Of a stretch of DNA of 64,000 nucleotides, positions 10,801 through 18,809 are shown in pieces; the stretch's first letter is position 1, and the number at the start of each line of letters is the position of its first letter. Made by a program: the position numbers and the translations under genes. The notes under the pieces are model-generated. The model searched no databases, was not told where the DNA came from, and saw nothing but the letters and a program-made list of their open reading frames with translations. The stretch is from Chelatococcus sp. YT9. Its GTDB lineage: Bacteria > Pseudomonadota > Alphaproteobacteria > Rhizobiales > Beijerinckiaceae. The stretch spans positions 124,001 to 188,000 of the forward strand of contig NZ_JAHBRW010000003.1 in the NCBI RefSeq assembly GCF_018398315.1, given 5' to 3'.

Positions 10801-11358
10801 GTAGACGGGCTCGCCATCAGCAGCGGCCTCGAGGAAGCCGGCGATGTATTCCTGCGCCGCGTCGGTAAATTCCGGCGACTGTGAGAACGACAGGACGAGG
10901 CGGGCGAGAGCTTCCTCGCGGCCGACTTCCTGGGTCCACTGGCCAAGAGCGGCAGTCCAGAACTGCACGCCAGCAGGCTCACCTTCGCGGCCGAGCACGT
11001 TGACATACATCTTCGCGACGACGGCTGCGTCGGGAAGATTGTCATACTGGTCCTGGAACTCCTGGCTGACTGCGAAAGCGGTCGACAGATTGCCGAGCGT
11101 AAGCGTGCCGCCGACGTTCGCCTGCGTGTAGCTCTGCACCCAGAAGTCGAGACCAGCGCTGTCCGGCACGCGACCGAACACAGCCTGGTAGAGCTGAACG
11201 ACGGGGTTAACGCTGCCGCGAGCGGCGGTGATCAGAACGTTTTGCAGCTCCTGCACGGTGTCGTAAGAACCGGCAAGCGCGTTGATTTGAGACTGGGTAG
11301 GCGTAACACGAAGAATTGCTTCGTAGTTGTCAGCAACTACTGCTGGATCAAGAGCCAT
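7834..11358 (-). CDS. DUF4214/RTX surface protein, probable S-layer or type I secreted
   Basis: This is a 1174-residue secreted protein. I chose the ATG at 11358 (MALDPAVVADNYEAIL) because AGAGAGGA lies just upstream; the open frame extends 28 residues further but without a ribosome site. The N-terminus (about residues 45-195) holds two DUF4214-like units (QLYQAVFGRVPDSAGLDFW; YVNVLGREGEPAGVQFW). A long beta-rich middle with S-layer-like Asn/Thr/Ser/Asp composition follows. Near the C-terminus are RTX nonapeptides (GGAGNDVIDARGGNDFIY, LAGDGDDYV, LGKGDDYVY) that bind calcium. The tail (DVVELTGTNGISQPDLLF) looks like a type I secretion signal. There is no Sec signal and almost no Cys. Known: such proteins leave by type I ABC exporters and can assemble as S-layers. 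No exporter gene is in this window, so one elsewhere must serve it. The uniform GC-rich codon use suggests strong expression. Confidence 0.85.
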   Translation of the reverse strand: MALDPAVVADNYEAILRVTPTQSQINALAGSYDTVQELQNVLITAARGSVNPVVQLYQAVFGRVPDSAGLDFWVQSYTQANVGGTLTLGNLSTAFAVSQEFQDQYDNLPDAAVVAKMYVNVLGREGEPAGVQFWTAALGQWTQEVGREEALARLVLSFSQSPEFTDAAQEYIAGFLEAAADGEPVYTGTLFNPDFLPPEPQPEPETIPLTSGVDILNIHDGDVVRGGTGTLTAGDIITGNSGSVELEFTSGGYDGQTIKNVDLITVGTSDAAGTGPVTVDTRRWTEIDAIALDTLRVDTKLSNLQSSDTVYSIDDDVSSNGLLHTTLDFDAQAVGAGKVVKLGLKEVRGDVELTADAGAKIETVALTINDTAGFTSDVNSFHSQGTTKLTIDGGTAGLDFRIKNALDAGLTSIDASAAKSNLSLNISDSTTDINVKLGSGNDKLYTGDTLSNGDVFKGGAGDDTLYATFTKAAQRAPTSSEIETFDLTFNGNAKLNFANVDDVKTVNVNQSTDRIQLANMDSTVANLNVSGLQADAYHTIEYAAGVTDSNLKVTWTNNKANDIFAGALGVKNAGEFHFESKGQFDTYFHNIAPDGSGDAWQFDINNPTHPVTRVLEVVNSGKGDLVLGQKGASAEWAGGDGNDSYYDMSDFADIGGTNAATDISFATKDTGDILLRDIRNVASLERFDAHATASGDIYINSVGLGLALGFNNPAPFDAARNLDEIHLSSAQGSTTNVNIINALGDLTSPVLSNGATISEITLDAQNDSETNLWYLGAGDVEKTTITIANGASVGVGTWILANNTTQGTSTGTLTASGAGIFDEGDWQESDRGDGGHWFTFANQAIKNQDYSGLTTDTVHVDFIKDKGGVNFIGTDNDVEESSSISDGPGESGNSFVSLGPVGNDHTNGSQPENFYNLNNEDQDGFGANDSFIGHVTGDWIKGGAGNDVIDARGGNDFIYTGGGTNTVLAGDGDDYVVTGTEAKNTITLGKGDDYVYLNHVGQANIGGKTVADNVITDFNDDGNDTLIIDLSSVNSFISGSLVNTAGNDIGSANSEDYIQADFLTLASVVSNLGSLVTTPSFIQLNGTYADHNLVAEDINIGGLRTLIASDQVNVGDGFLIGWRDSDGDYHISIAEVETESNDVLNVAAFNFSIHDVVELTGTNGISQPDLLFTA

Positions 11359-11481
11359 GGACAAGTCCTCTCTAGGCAAGGGGCGAAACCGCGTAATGCC
11401 AGTTATGGCCCCGAGAAGTTGAAGCCATACAGCGGAAGCCATACCCTCGCAAGCACTATGTATCGCTTTTTATTACCAGCC

Positions 11482-11634
11482 AATCGGTCGAATGCGCCCG
11501 ATCGGTCCCAATTTATCGTGTTATTTCCGAGGGTTAAATATCATTAACCGCAAAAATGCAACACTCCGGGGAATGTGTATGAAAAAAATATACCCCGGCT
11601 GGCGTACAGTGAATATTGCACCACCGAATCGGTT
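11482..11634. promoter_or_regulatory. Divergent promoter region with repeated ATCGGT boxes
   Basis: The gap between the surface-protein start and the XRE regulator contains AATCGGTC at 11482, GATCGGTC at 11500 (18 bases on) and AATCGGTT near 11626. Direct copies near two diverging starts are a plausible operator for the adjacent XRE protein. This is inference from position and repetition only. Confidence 0.35.
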
Positions 11635-11670
11635 GCTGTAATGTGAGCTATCGATCCAAGGACCCGGGAA

Positions 11671-11988
11671 ATGAGCGTGACGCCCCTGCGAGCGAGCCAC
11701 GGTGTTGTCGGCAAAGATGTGGACGTCCAAGCACTTCGCCGTGAAGCGGGAAAGTGGCTGAAGGAACGTCGCGAAGCCGTCGGCCTATCGCAGCGAGAAC
11801 TGGCTACACTCGTGGGCGCTCAATACTATACATTCATATCCCAGCTCGAGATCGGACGCGGTCGGATTCCACCGGAGCGGTACCGTGAATGGGCCGGACA
11901 TCTAAAAATGGACCCCAAGGAATTCGTTCAGACGCTCATGATGTTTTACGATCCAGTGACGTATGAACTCTTATTCGACCACGACTGA
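11671..11988 (+). CDS. XRE-family transcriptional regulator
   Basis: This is a 105-residue protein with a classic XRE helix-turn-helix at about residues 30-75 (LKERREAVGLSQRELATLVG, then YTFISQLEIGRGRIPPERY). It is short, with no ligand-binding domain. It is transcribed away from the large DUF4214/RTX surface-protein gene across a 310-base gap holding repeated ATCGGT boxes, so autoregulation and control of the surface gene are the natural guess. The ATG follows GGGAA closely. Confidence 0.8.
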   Translation: MSVTPLRASHGVVGKDVDVQALRREAGKWLKERREAVGLSQRELATLVGAQYYTFISQLEIGRGRIPPERYREWAGHLKMDPKEFVQTLMMFYDPVTYELLFDHD

Positions 11989-12657
11989 ACCCACCGAAGT
12001 CCTTCTTTGGGGAGCATCTTGCACGTAGGAGCATGCCTCGCGCCCGGATTGAACTAGCGCAAGCTCAAAGAAAAATCCCCGCCTACCGGGACGACCGATA
12101 AAGCGGGGAGCAGTTCAAACGTCCATAGGACGGCTCTTGATACCGCCAGGCAGGGTAATCAAACCCACACCTTAGCTCGAAGCTTAGGCGCCCCTGCGTA
12201 GTTCGTCAATACAGCGATGCACACGTATATAAAGCGCTGAATGACTAAGCTGCGCCTTGAGTCGCTTGAACTTTCGTCTGCGACTGGCTACGAAACATAG
12301 CCGCGGTCTGGCGTTCGCCGGCATATCGCGACTAGAGTCCTATCCGCGTGGCATAATTTTTGAAAGCCTGTCACGGAAATCCGGAATCACTCGAAGACCG
12401 GCGCTCAGGCCGCTATCTGGATGACCTCATGCAAAGCCATCCGGCTGCGAATGGGCTCACAGGGAGTGAGAACCTCCTGCGGTATTCGGGGAGAATGGCG
12501 AGCGTCTGGAGTACGGGACCATGCAGAAGGTTCGCCAGCGTGATGCGCTCATTATCAATCCGAACAAATTTTCAGCGGTCAGGGCTTTCATCGGCTGCAA
12601 AGGCATCGGGCTCAACGAGCCATTCAGATTTAATCACAATCAACTTCTGTAGGACCT
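11989..12657. other. Noncoding stretch with hairpin near 12.08 kb
   Basis: No gene is supported. ATCCCCGC at about 12074 and GCGGGG at about 12101 can pair. The 145-residue frame 12360-12797 runs through the repeated leader that begins at 12658 and is not considered coding, because the second copy of that leader is entered in a different frame. Confidence 0.45.
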
Positions 12658-12925
12658 CAAACGAAACCCGCCAAGCGGGGGAACGCCCTGGCGGGTTGGG
12701 GAGATGGATCAGAGTTTCTATCCGTCGGCTTGGGGATCGACGGTTTCACCTAATCTACGGCGCGGAAAACATCGGGGTCAAGCATCCGCGCTATTAGACG
12801 AAATCCCAGTTTGCCAATCTGGTTAACGTTCGCTAGAACCGTAATAATTGACTTAAGCAGGGCCGTGTTCGACGGGGGTCGGGGTACGGTTTGTGACATC
12901 GATCGGTAGGTGCGGGGGACGAGTT
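12658..12925 (+). repeat. Conserved leader of the MGDYP module, copy 1
   Basis: About 268 bases of noncoding DNA closely match 22147-22410. The leader begins with an inverted repeat AACCCGCC...GGCGGGTT, continues with GGGGAGATGGATCAGAGTTT and GGCTTGGGGATCGACGGTTT, then carries TTTGCCAATCTGGTTAACG followed by TTCGCTA, and ends directly at the ATG of the small gene at 12926. The first hairpin could terminate upstream transcription. The TGGTTAACGTTCGCTA block is the part also kept in the decayed third copy. Confidence 0.75.
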
Positions 12926-13222
12926 ATGGGGGACTATCCGGATGTACGCGCTGATGGCGCGAACATAGAGATCGAGCTTGAACAGGGTTTGAAGCTTGCA
13001 GCCTATGTCGGAGACCCTGCCCTTGCAGCTCTGCTTGAGGAACTGTGGAGCGTAAAGGGCAGCTTAGGCGTCCGCATAGCGCTTTTGGAGAAGCATCTTC
13101 GCGAAGTAGATGCCCGATCGCCTCCTGACGGGGAACTCCTAGCACTCCTCGCTGGGCTTCGTCGGCAGATTGGCGAGCTCGAAGCGTCGCTGCAGGCAGA
13201 CCACGTGCAACACCTTTGTTGA
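12926..13222 (+). CDS. MGDYP-module small protein, copy 1
   Basis: This 98-residue soluble protein starts MGDYPDVRADGANIEIELEQ, with a GGGGGAC ribosome site seven bases upstream. Residues 1-60 are about 70% identical to the product at 22411 and recognisable in the broken copy at 36683-36833: a beta segment (IEIELEQGLKLAAYVGDP) then helices (ALAALLEELW, VRIALLEKHL). This copy has an extra C-terminal helix (LLALLAGLRRQIGELEASL) that the second lacks. The family is not one I recognise. It sits 31 bases before the next, frameshifted gene. The strong conservation of the leader suggests that expression is tightly controlled. Confidence 0.7.
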   Translation: MGDYPDVRADGANIEIELEQGLKLAAYVGDPALAALLEELWSVKGSLGVRIALLEKHLREVDARSPPDGELLALLAGLRRQIGELEASLQADHVQHLC

Positions 13223-13253
13223 AGCGGATTTCCTACTGTGGCACTTTCTCGCC

Positions 13254-14410
13254 ATGGACGCCAAGATCACACCGTTCCCCTTCCATGCCACCGCCCGAAA
13301 TCGGGCGCTCGCAAAGCTTTATCAACCTGAGGCAGCGGTCCTTCAGGCGGGCATTAGAGCGGAGATCGATCGCGGGTCCTCCGACGAGGGCGATCCGTGG
13401 GTTGTGTTTGTGCGCCCCGGTACCGGCGAGATAATCGCTCATGTCGCCATCATCGACGGCGAGGTGGTCGCGGACAGTCCAGCCTTCAGCCGGCTGATGC
13501 GAGGCCAAGACATCAAGGAAATCCTTGATCGTCTGGTTTCTAGGCTCAAGGCCACTGGTTATAATCGTCCGAGCGCCACCGTCACCAATCTGGGGATTGT
13601 TGCCGCAGCCATCGCCCTGGCGTCCTTTCACCTGTCCGATGCTGATGCTGCCTGGTGGTCGCCGATCGATCCGGGCGCCGTGGCCGAGTTGACGAAGGAT
13701 ATGAGCCTGGTCGAGGCAATCGCGGTGATCACAGCGGCTCGCGTTGTTCAGGAGCTGCCGACCTTATGGTTCGCTGGCGGATCGGATAACAACCATCCGG
13801 TCGAAGCGCCTACTATTCCGGAAACTCCTGAACCTACCCAGCCGCAACACATAGAAGCGCCTCTACAAAAGGTAGAAAGCGCTGGGGAGAAGATCCGCTT
13901 TCCCGCGCCTTGTCTGCTACAGAAAGACAGGCGATCGCGCCAAACGATACAGGGAAAGAGGCTCATGTCGCGCCACTTCAGGACAACCTCGGCCGCGACG
14001 CCAAAGAGCCATCAGCTCTGCCGAGTTCCTCGGAGCCGCCCCAGACATTCGTGGATTCATCGACAAAGCCCCGCACAGACGATGTTGTGACGAGCGATCC
14101 TGTCGCCGATGTGCCGTCATCTAAGGAGCCGGACGTATCAGCTCCGTCAGACCCGGAGTCATCAACCGCCGTTCGCGAATACCATGCGACCAACGATTCG
14201 ATCATTCTGATTATTGAGCGGATTAAAGAGGAAAATGCCTCTTGGTCTGTGAGTAACATTTTTGGGCTGAGCGGTGGAGATGTAGCAATAGTGTTAGCGA
14301 ACAGCGAGTACGACACATTGAGGCTGATTACAGAAGACGGCTCGGCCATTACAATTTTCGCGGAGGATCCTAGTCAGGTTAAGCCGGGACTGTATCCTGA
14401 TTTTATGTAG
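13254..14410 (+). pseudogene. Uncharacterised two-domain protein, frameshifted in its linker
   Basis: The first frame (ATG at 13254) gives an alpha/beta domain with GDPWVVFVRPGTGEIIAHVA and a helix SRLMRGQDIKEILDRLVSRL, then a hydrophobic segment (LGIVAAAIALASFHLSDADA) and the start of a Pro/Glu linker. From about 13.9 kb the plausible continuation is in another frame: a long Pro/Ser/Asp linker and a C-terminal domain with ATNDSIILIIERIKEE and NIFGLSGGDVAIVLANS, ending at 14410. The total length of 1157 nt is not a multiple of three, consistent with one indel. I recognise no family. The hydrophobic segment and acidic linker suggest a surface-associated protein. It follows the MGDYP small gene on the same strand and may be in its operon. 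Confidence 0.6.
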
Positions 14411-14440
14411 CTCGTCGCCAACCACGTCTATCATACTAAA

Positions 14441-15531
14441 CTATTCATCAAAGCAATTCCGCATGGCGATTTGCACCGCGGGAACGAAATTCTCTCGCGA
14501 GCCACCAAAGCCCACTGAGGTACAGGCCATTGGATAATCCGAACCTTGAGAGAAAAGGCTCGGGGACGTCAGACGTGGCCTACCGGTAGGCAGCCGGAAT
14601 CGGATCGCGCCTCCATCTGAAAGTCGCAGCGCTTCCGTCTGCTCATAGCCAACCTCCTCGCCGAAGACCCAATGCGAGCGGTAATTTGAAGAACCGCTTC
14701 GGCACGCTTCGAACCAGTCGTAAGCGCCCGTAGCTTTAAGCGAAAGAACAACCTGCGGTCCACGCTTACGCGTGCAGGAGGCAACCATGCGTATTCTCTC
14801 GTCGTTGTCGACGAGACTGCGATAAGACCCCCTCTGAAGGTCTCTACATGCCATGGCTTCCAACCACCGGGGTCGGCGATAATCTTGAGTTCAAGTGCCT
14901 CCGCTGGCGTTATCCAACGCATCTCGCCCGGACCGGACTCGCTCGCGACTCCCATCAACCGAGCGTCGGCCCCCATTTTGGCGATATACAGAGCTAACGC
15001 CGCTGTTAAAAGCTGCGTTCTATCAAGGTCTCCGCCTGTAAACAGCGCCTCCGTCGGCGCATTCAAAGCGCTTGGAAGGTAGAATCTGTGAAAGCCAAGC
15101 CGGCTCCCTGGCTCAAGCGATCGTTCAACCCCTCCGAGAAATGCGTAAGCGCAAGCGGAGGCGCACTCGCCTGGAACTCGTCGCGTGATAACTCCGGAGC
15201 TCCAGACCCGCTTCTCGCCCGGAACGAGGCTATCGCCTCCAACCTCGGTAGCCATTTTCCTATCGCGGATCATCTCTCCCAATTTTAGACCTGCACGAAG
15301 TGAACCTCCTGGCGATTCCAGTCTGATCCGATTGGACATATACGCGGTGTTTGCGAGAAACTTAGCAAAGTCGTCCGGGGTGGAATCTACAATTTCTCCG
15401 CGAGCCTGAATGAAGTCGCACGTCCGGCACGCCTCATCGCTCCCACCCTTCGAGAACTTCATTGGCTCCGCAACGGCGGCAAAGGAGAGGCAGCATAGCA
15501 GTGCCCCGGCTAACCTCACCAAGAACGTCAT
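14441..15531 (-). pseudogene. Exported ClpP/crotonase-fold-like protein, frameshifted in a G run
   Basis: The protein has a clear Sec signal peptide (MTFLVRLAGALLCCLSFAAVAE) followed by CRTCDFIQARGEIV, a segment RIRLESPGGSLRAGLKLGE and GECASACAYAFLGG. The SPGGS and ASACA(Y)A patterns are those of periplasmic ClpP-like proteins: an oxyanion-hole glycine pair and a Ser in the helix start. Near 14835 the good frame jumps: the minus strand has five G's where six would join ETFRGG to SYRSLVDNDERIRMVASC. The second half carries Cys pairs and ends ...AIRNCFDE-like at 14441. The span of 1091 nt is one short of 363 codons plus stop. Known relatives are uncharacterised. Its start lies about 125 bases from a 200-bp noncoding repeat also found at 24 kb. 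Confidence 0.7.
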
Positions 15532-15657
15532 AGAACCTGCCGCTTAGCCCATACCTGCGCAAATCTACCCAACTTCTTCAAGGCAGTTCAACACGGTATC
15601 CACATTGCAGAACGTTGCCTCAAGAGAATTTCACATGTCGACTTCGTATAATCTGTT

Positions 15658-15858
15658 GTTGCACAAATGTTACATCAAGCTTATGGGAAAAGTGAGCGCA
15701 TCATTGATTATCGCTAGAGCGCAGACACAGATCTAAGCACGCGCTAGAACGAGCAGGGAAGCTCACTGAGCAGCATCCGATCGCTTCGACGTGATAGATA
15801 GCGCTCAAGCAGGGACGCGTCTCACAGAGCGCTTGTAAGCTTTCCAGAAATACAGCTT
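15658..15858. repeat. 200-bp noncoding repeat, copy 1
   Basis: This matches 23999-24199 without apparent gaps. It includes 53 consecutive identical bases that start AGATCTAAGCACGCGCTAGA and end at about 15773, plus TTGCACAAATGTTAC at the outer edge and GTCTCACAGAGCG further in. Substitutions outside the core change the encoded residues freely in every frame, so protein coding is unlikely. In both places the repeat sits 125-145 bases upstream of a minus-strand gene for an exported protein. It is a candidate shared 5' regulatory region or structured RNA. Confidence 0.65.
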
Positions 15859-16166
15859 CCGAGCGATCCCCAAGGCCAGAGAGGCCGGCATGCAACGGTT
15901 TGAGCTAAGGCAGGCCAAGAGAACACTCGGATCGAGAGACATAAGTTCACATATAGCGGCACACAGAACCGATGCCGGAGAAATCTAGAGACGACAGCAG
16001 AGGAGGCTGAGAGCCGGAGTATCTTTGAGGGAGAGAACGCCTGGTGGGATATCCGGGTATTGATTATTGAAGCGACAGACGAGGTGGCGATTGAAAACGT
16101 GATCTGATAGAATCTCACCCGTCCCGTCGGATGTCGGCGGGGCTTTTCACCCGAGGAGGTCTCGGT

Positions 16167-17231
16167 ATGGTACAGCACGATTTCGTCGTGTTTATCGGGC
16201 GTTTTCAGCCCTTTCACATCGGCCATCAGCATATTTTGGACAGTGCGCTGACTCTCAGTGAACGGGTCATCGTGGTCATTGGATCGGCCGATAACGCCCG
16301 CTCGCCGCGCAATCCTTTCACGTTCGAGGAACGGCGCGGTATGATCGCCCACATCTATCAAAGGGAGGTGTCCGAAAAGCGCCTGATCATTCTTCCCGTG
16401 ACCGACAACCAGTACAATGATGATGCCTGGATTGCCGAAGTGCAACGCGAAGTCACCGAGACCGTGCTTGAGTACGGAAAGGGCGGTGGCTTCCGAACAC
16501 ACGGTACCAGGGATTTTCGAGTAGGGCTAATCGGCTTCGCCAAAGACGGCTCGTCGTTCTATCTCAAGAAATTCCCCGAGTGGGACAGCGTGCCGGTGAA
16601 GGGCCAATATGGCCTCTTCAACGCGACAGACATCCGGAATTCCTACTTCAGCGCGATGGGCGTGCTTCCCCGGGATAACTGCTCCGAGCACGTCGTCGAC
16701 TTCATGAAGGATTTCCGGCTGACTGAGGACTACGCCGAGCTGGTGGCTGACACCAATGCGGTGCAGACCTATCAGAAGCAATGGGGCAAAGGGCCGTTCG
16801 TCTCTGCAGATGCGGTGGCGATCCAGTCAGGCCACGTTCTTCTGATCAAGCGGGGAGGGCGACCCGGTCTCGACCGACTGGCGCTGCCAGGTGGTTTCGT
16901 CAATGCCGACGAGCATCTGATCGATGCTGCGGTGCGCGAGCTGAAGGAGGAAACCCGCATCTCCGACAGCCGCGGCGAGGTCCCCGCTGGCGTGCTTCGC
17001 TCCTACATCGAGGACGACAAGACGATGGTGTTCGACCATCCTCACAGGGATGAGCGGGCTCGTATCATCACCCACGCCTATCTGTTCCGGCTGCCCGAGC
17101 GGACAGAGCTATCCAAGATCCAGGGCTCGGACGACGCCAAGCACGCCGCTTGGTATCCGATCGGCAATCTCAACCCGTCGGAGTTCTACGCGGATCACTA
17201 CGATATCCTCCGGCGCATGCTGGGGATCTAA
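16167..17231 (+). CDS. nadM: Bifunctional NMN adenylyltransferase / Nudix hydrolase
   Basis: This 354-residue fusion starts at the ATG at 16167, preceded by GAGGAGG. Residues 1-170 are a NadM-type nucleotidyltransferase: FVVFIGRFQPFHIGHQHIL contains the GRFQPxHxGH signature, and NPFTFEERRGM follows; near the C-terminus of the domain is GQYGLFNATDIRNS. Residues about 205-345 are a Nudix domain with GGFVNADEHLIDAAVRELKEET, close to the GX5EX7REUXEEXGU box. Role: NMN + ATP to NAD; the Nudix part may act on ADP-ribose or related nucleotides. It is followed 54 bases later by nicotinamide phosphoribosyltransferase, so the two genes form a complete nicotinamide-to-NAD route. The same pair is known from phages. 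Confidence 0.93.
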   Translation: MVQHDFVVFIGRFQPFHIGHQHILDSALTLSERVIVVIGSADNARSPRNPFTFEERRGMIAHIYQREVSEKRLIILPVTDNQYNDDAWIAEVQREVTETVLEYGKGGGFRTHGTRDFRVGLIGFAKDGSSFYLKKFPEWDSVPVKGQYGLFNATDIRNSYFSAMGVLPRDNCSEHVVDFMKDFRLTEDYAELVADTNAVQTYQKQWGKGPFVSADAVAIQSGHVLLIKRGGRPGLDRLALPGGFVNADEHLIDAAVRELKEETRISDSRGEVPAGVLRSYIEDDKTMVFDHPHRDERARIITHAYLFRLPERTELSKIQGSDDAKHAAWYPIGNLNPSEFYADHYDILRRMLGI

Positions 17232-17285
17232 GTGCCTAGCAGCTGCAAGGGGTTTGCAGCTGAACGAAATCTGAGGAGATCAGAT

Positions 17286-18683
17286 ATGACCTACAACATT
17301 CTCGCCGATACCGACAGCTACAAGCTGAGCCACTTTCTGCAGTACCCGCCGGATACGGCCAGCATGTCCTCCTACATCGAGGCGCGGAAAGACAGCACGA
17401 TCTTTTTCGGTCTCCAGATGATCCTCGGCGAGTGCCTGCACCAGCTCACGCAAGAGGACGTGGATGAGATGAAGGAGTTCGAAGGACACGGGCTCCCGAT
17501 CAACATCGCCGGCTTCCAGCGCATCATCGACAAACACTACGGCTTTTTGCCCGTCAAAATCGAGGCTCTTCTGGAGGGAACTTATGTGCCCGCAGGCGTG
17601 CCTATGGTTCAGGTGGTGAACACCGACCCTGAGATGGCATGGCTGACCAGTTATCTCGAAACAGCACTTTTGCGGGTGTGGCACCCGACGACGGTCGCGA
17701 CCCGGTCCTTCAAGATCCGAAAGCTCATCCGCAGCTACTTGGATACCACATCCGACGAGCCCGCCGGCGCCGAGCTCTTCAAGCTGCATGATTTTGGCTC
17801 GCGCGGCGCGTCTTCCGGTCTAAGCGCAGGCATCGGTGGCTGTGCGCATCTGGCTATCTTCCGCGGCACGGACACGCTGCAGGCTCTCCAGATGGCCAAA
17901 TTCCACTACCATGAGCCGATGGCTGGCTTCTCGATCCCCGCGGCCGAGCATTCCACCATCACAGCGTGGGGCAGGGACGGCGAGGAGGACGCCTATCAGA
18001 ACATGATCCGGCAGTTCGGCAAGCCTGGTGCGATGTTCGCTGTGGTCTCGAACAGCTACGACCTCGACAACGCCGTGCGAAATATCTGGTGCGGCTCGCT
18101 GCTCGAGGAGGTGAAGGCTTCCGGCGCCACACTCGTGGTTCGTCCTGATTCAGGCGACCCGACAATCATTCCGGTCCAAACGATTAAGGCGCTGGCGGAG
18201 AAATTCGGCTTCAGCTTCAACAGCAAGGGATACAAGGTTCTGCACCCCAGCGTGCGCGTCATCCAGGGCGACGGGATCAACGAGACATCTATCCATAAGA
18301 TCCTAATGAACCTGATGCGTGAGGGCTTCTCGGCCGACAACATTGCCTTCGGCATGGGTGGCGAGCTCCTTCAGAACATGTCTCGGGATACCCACAGCTT
18401 CGCCATGAAGGCGAGCGCCCGCGAGGACACAAGCGGCGTGTGGCATGACGTCTACAAGGACCCCGTGACGGACACGCGGAAGCGCTCGAAGGCAGGCCGC
18501 CAGGCTGTGATCTGGGATGACGGCATGCTCAAAGCGATCAGGCTCGAGGAGTTGAATGGCCGCGAGAACCTTTTGCAGCCCGTCTGGGAGAATGGCGAGC
18601 TACAACGCTTTGAGACCCTTGCTCAGATCCGAGAACTCGTTGGCCAAGCGCTCGAATATGCGTTGCTCAAATCCGCAGCGTGA
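17286..18683 (+). CDS. nadV: Nicotinamide phosphoribosyltransferase (NAMPT type)
   Basis: This 465-residue enzyme starts MTYNILADTDSYKLSHFLQY at an ATG with GAGGAGAT upstream. It converts nicotinamide and PRPP to NMN. Family marks seen: DTDSYKLSH at the N-terminus; LHDFGSRGASS and GGCAHLAIFRGTDT in the barrel; GFSIPAAEHSTITAWG, containing the histidine that is phosphorylated in NAMPT; VVRPDSGDP; and GVIQGDGIN-type phosphate binding (RVIQGDGINETS). The length is typical. It is translated with nadM, giving nicotinamide -> NMN -> NAD. No regulator is adjacent. Such pairs occur on phages and plasmids, where they rebuild NAD in cells whose NAD is destroyed by defence enzymes, but ordinary salvage is equally compatible. 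Confidence 0.95.
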   Translation: MTYNILADTDSYKLSHFLQYPPDTASMSSYIEARKDSTIFFGLQMILGECLHQLTQEDVDEMKEFEGHGLPINIAGFQRIIDKHYGFLPVKIEALLEGTYVPAGVPMVQVVNTDPEMAWLTSYLETALLRVWHPTTVATRSFKIRKLIRSYLDTTSDEPAGAELFKLHDFGSRGASSGLSAGIGGCAHLAIFRGTDTLQALQMAKFHYHEPMAGFSIPAAEHSTITAWGRDGEEDAYQNMIRQFGKPGAMFAVVSNSYDLDNAVRNIWCGSLLEEVKASGATLVVRPDSGDPTIIPVQTIKALAEKFGFSFNSKGYKVLHPSVRVIQGDGINETSIHKILMNLMREGFSADNIAFGMGGELLQNMSRDTHSFAMKASAREDTSGVWHDVYKDPVTDTRKRSKAGRQAVIWDDGMLKAIRLEELNGRENLLQPVWENGELQRFETLAQIRELVGQALEYALLKSAA

Positions 18684-18809
18684 ACCAGCTAGCGCCGGTA
18701 GGGCGTTAGCTCCCGCCGTTGCTCTACCAGTAACCCTAACCCGTTCGGGTGATGCGTGCGCCTTGACGCTTACTCACACTTTTAGTGGGATTATTTGGGG
18801 AAGAGGCAA

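Noticed and set aside
12080-12200. tRNA-like T-arm on the minus strand (GTGGGTTTGATTACCC)
   Set aside because: No matching acceptor stem, D-arm or anticodon arm could be found around it.
12360-12797. 145-residue ORF
   Set aside because: It runs through the repeated MGDYP leader, which is entered in a different frame at its second copy, so coding is unlikely.
18690-18760. tRNA-like D-arm on the minus strand (TGGTAGAGCAACGG)
   Set aside because: The anticodon stem and T-arm do not pair; at most a degraded remnant.
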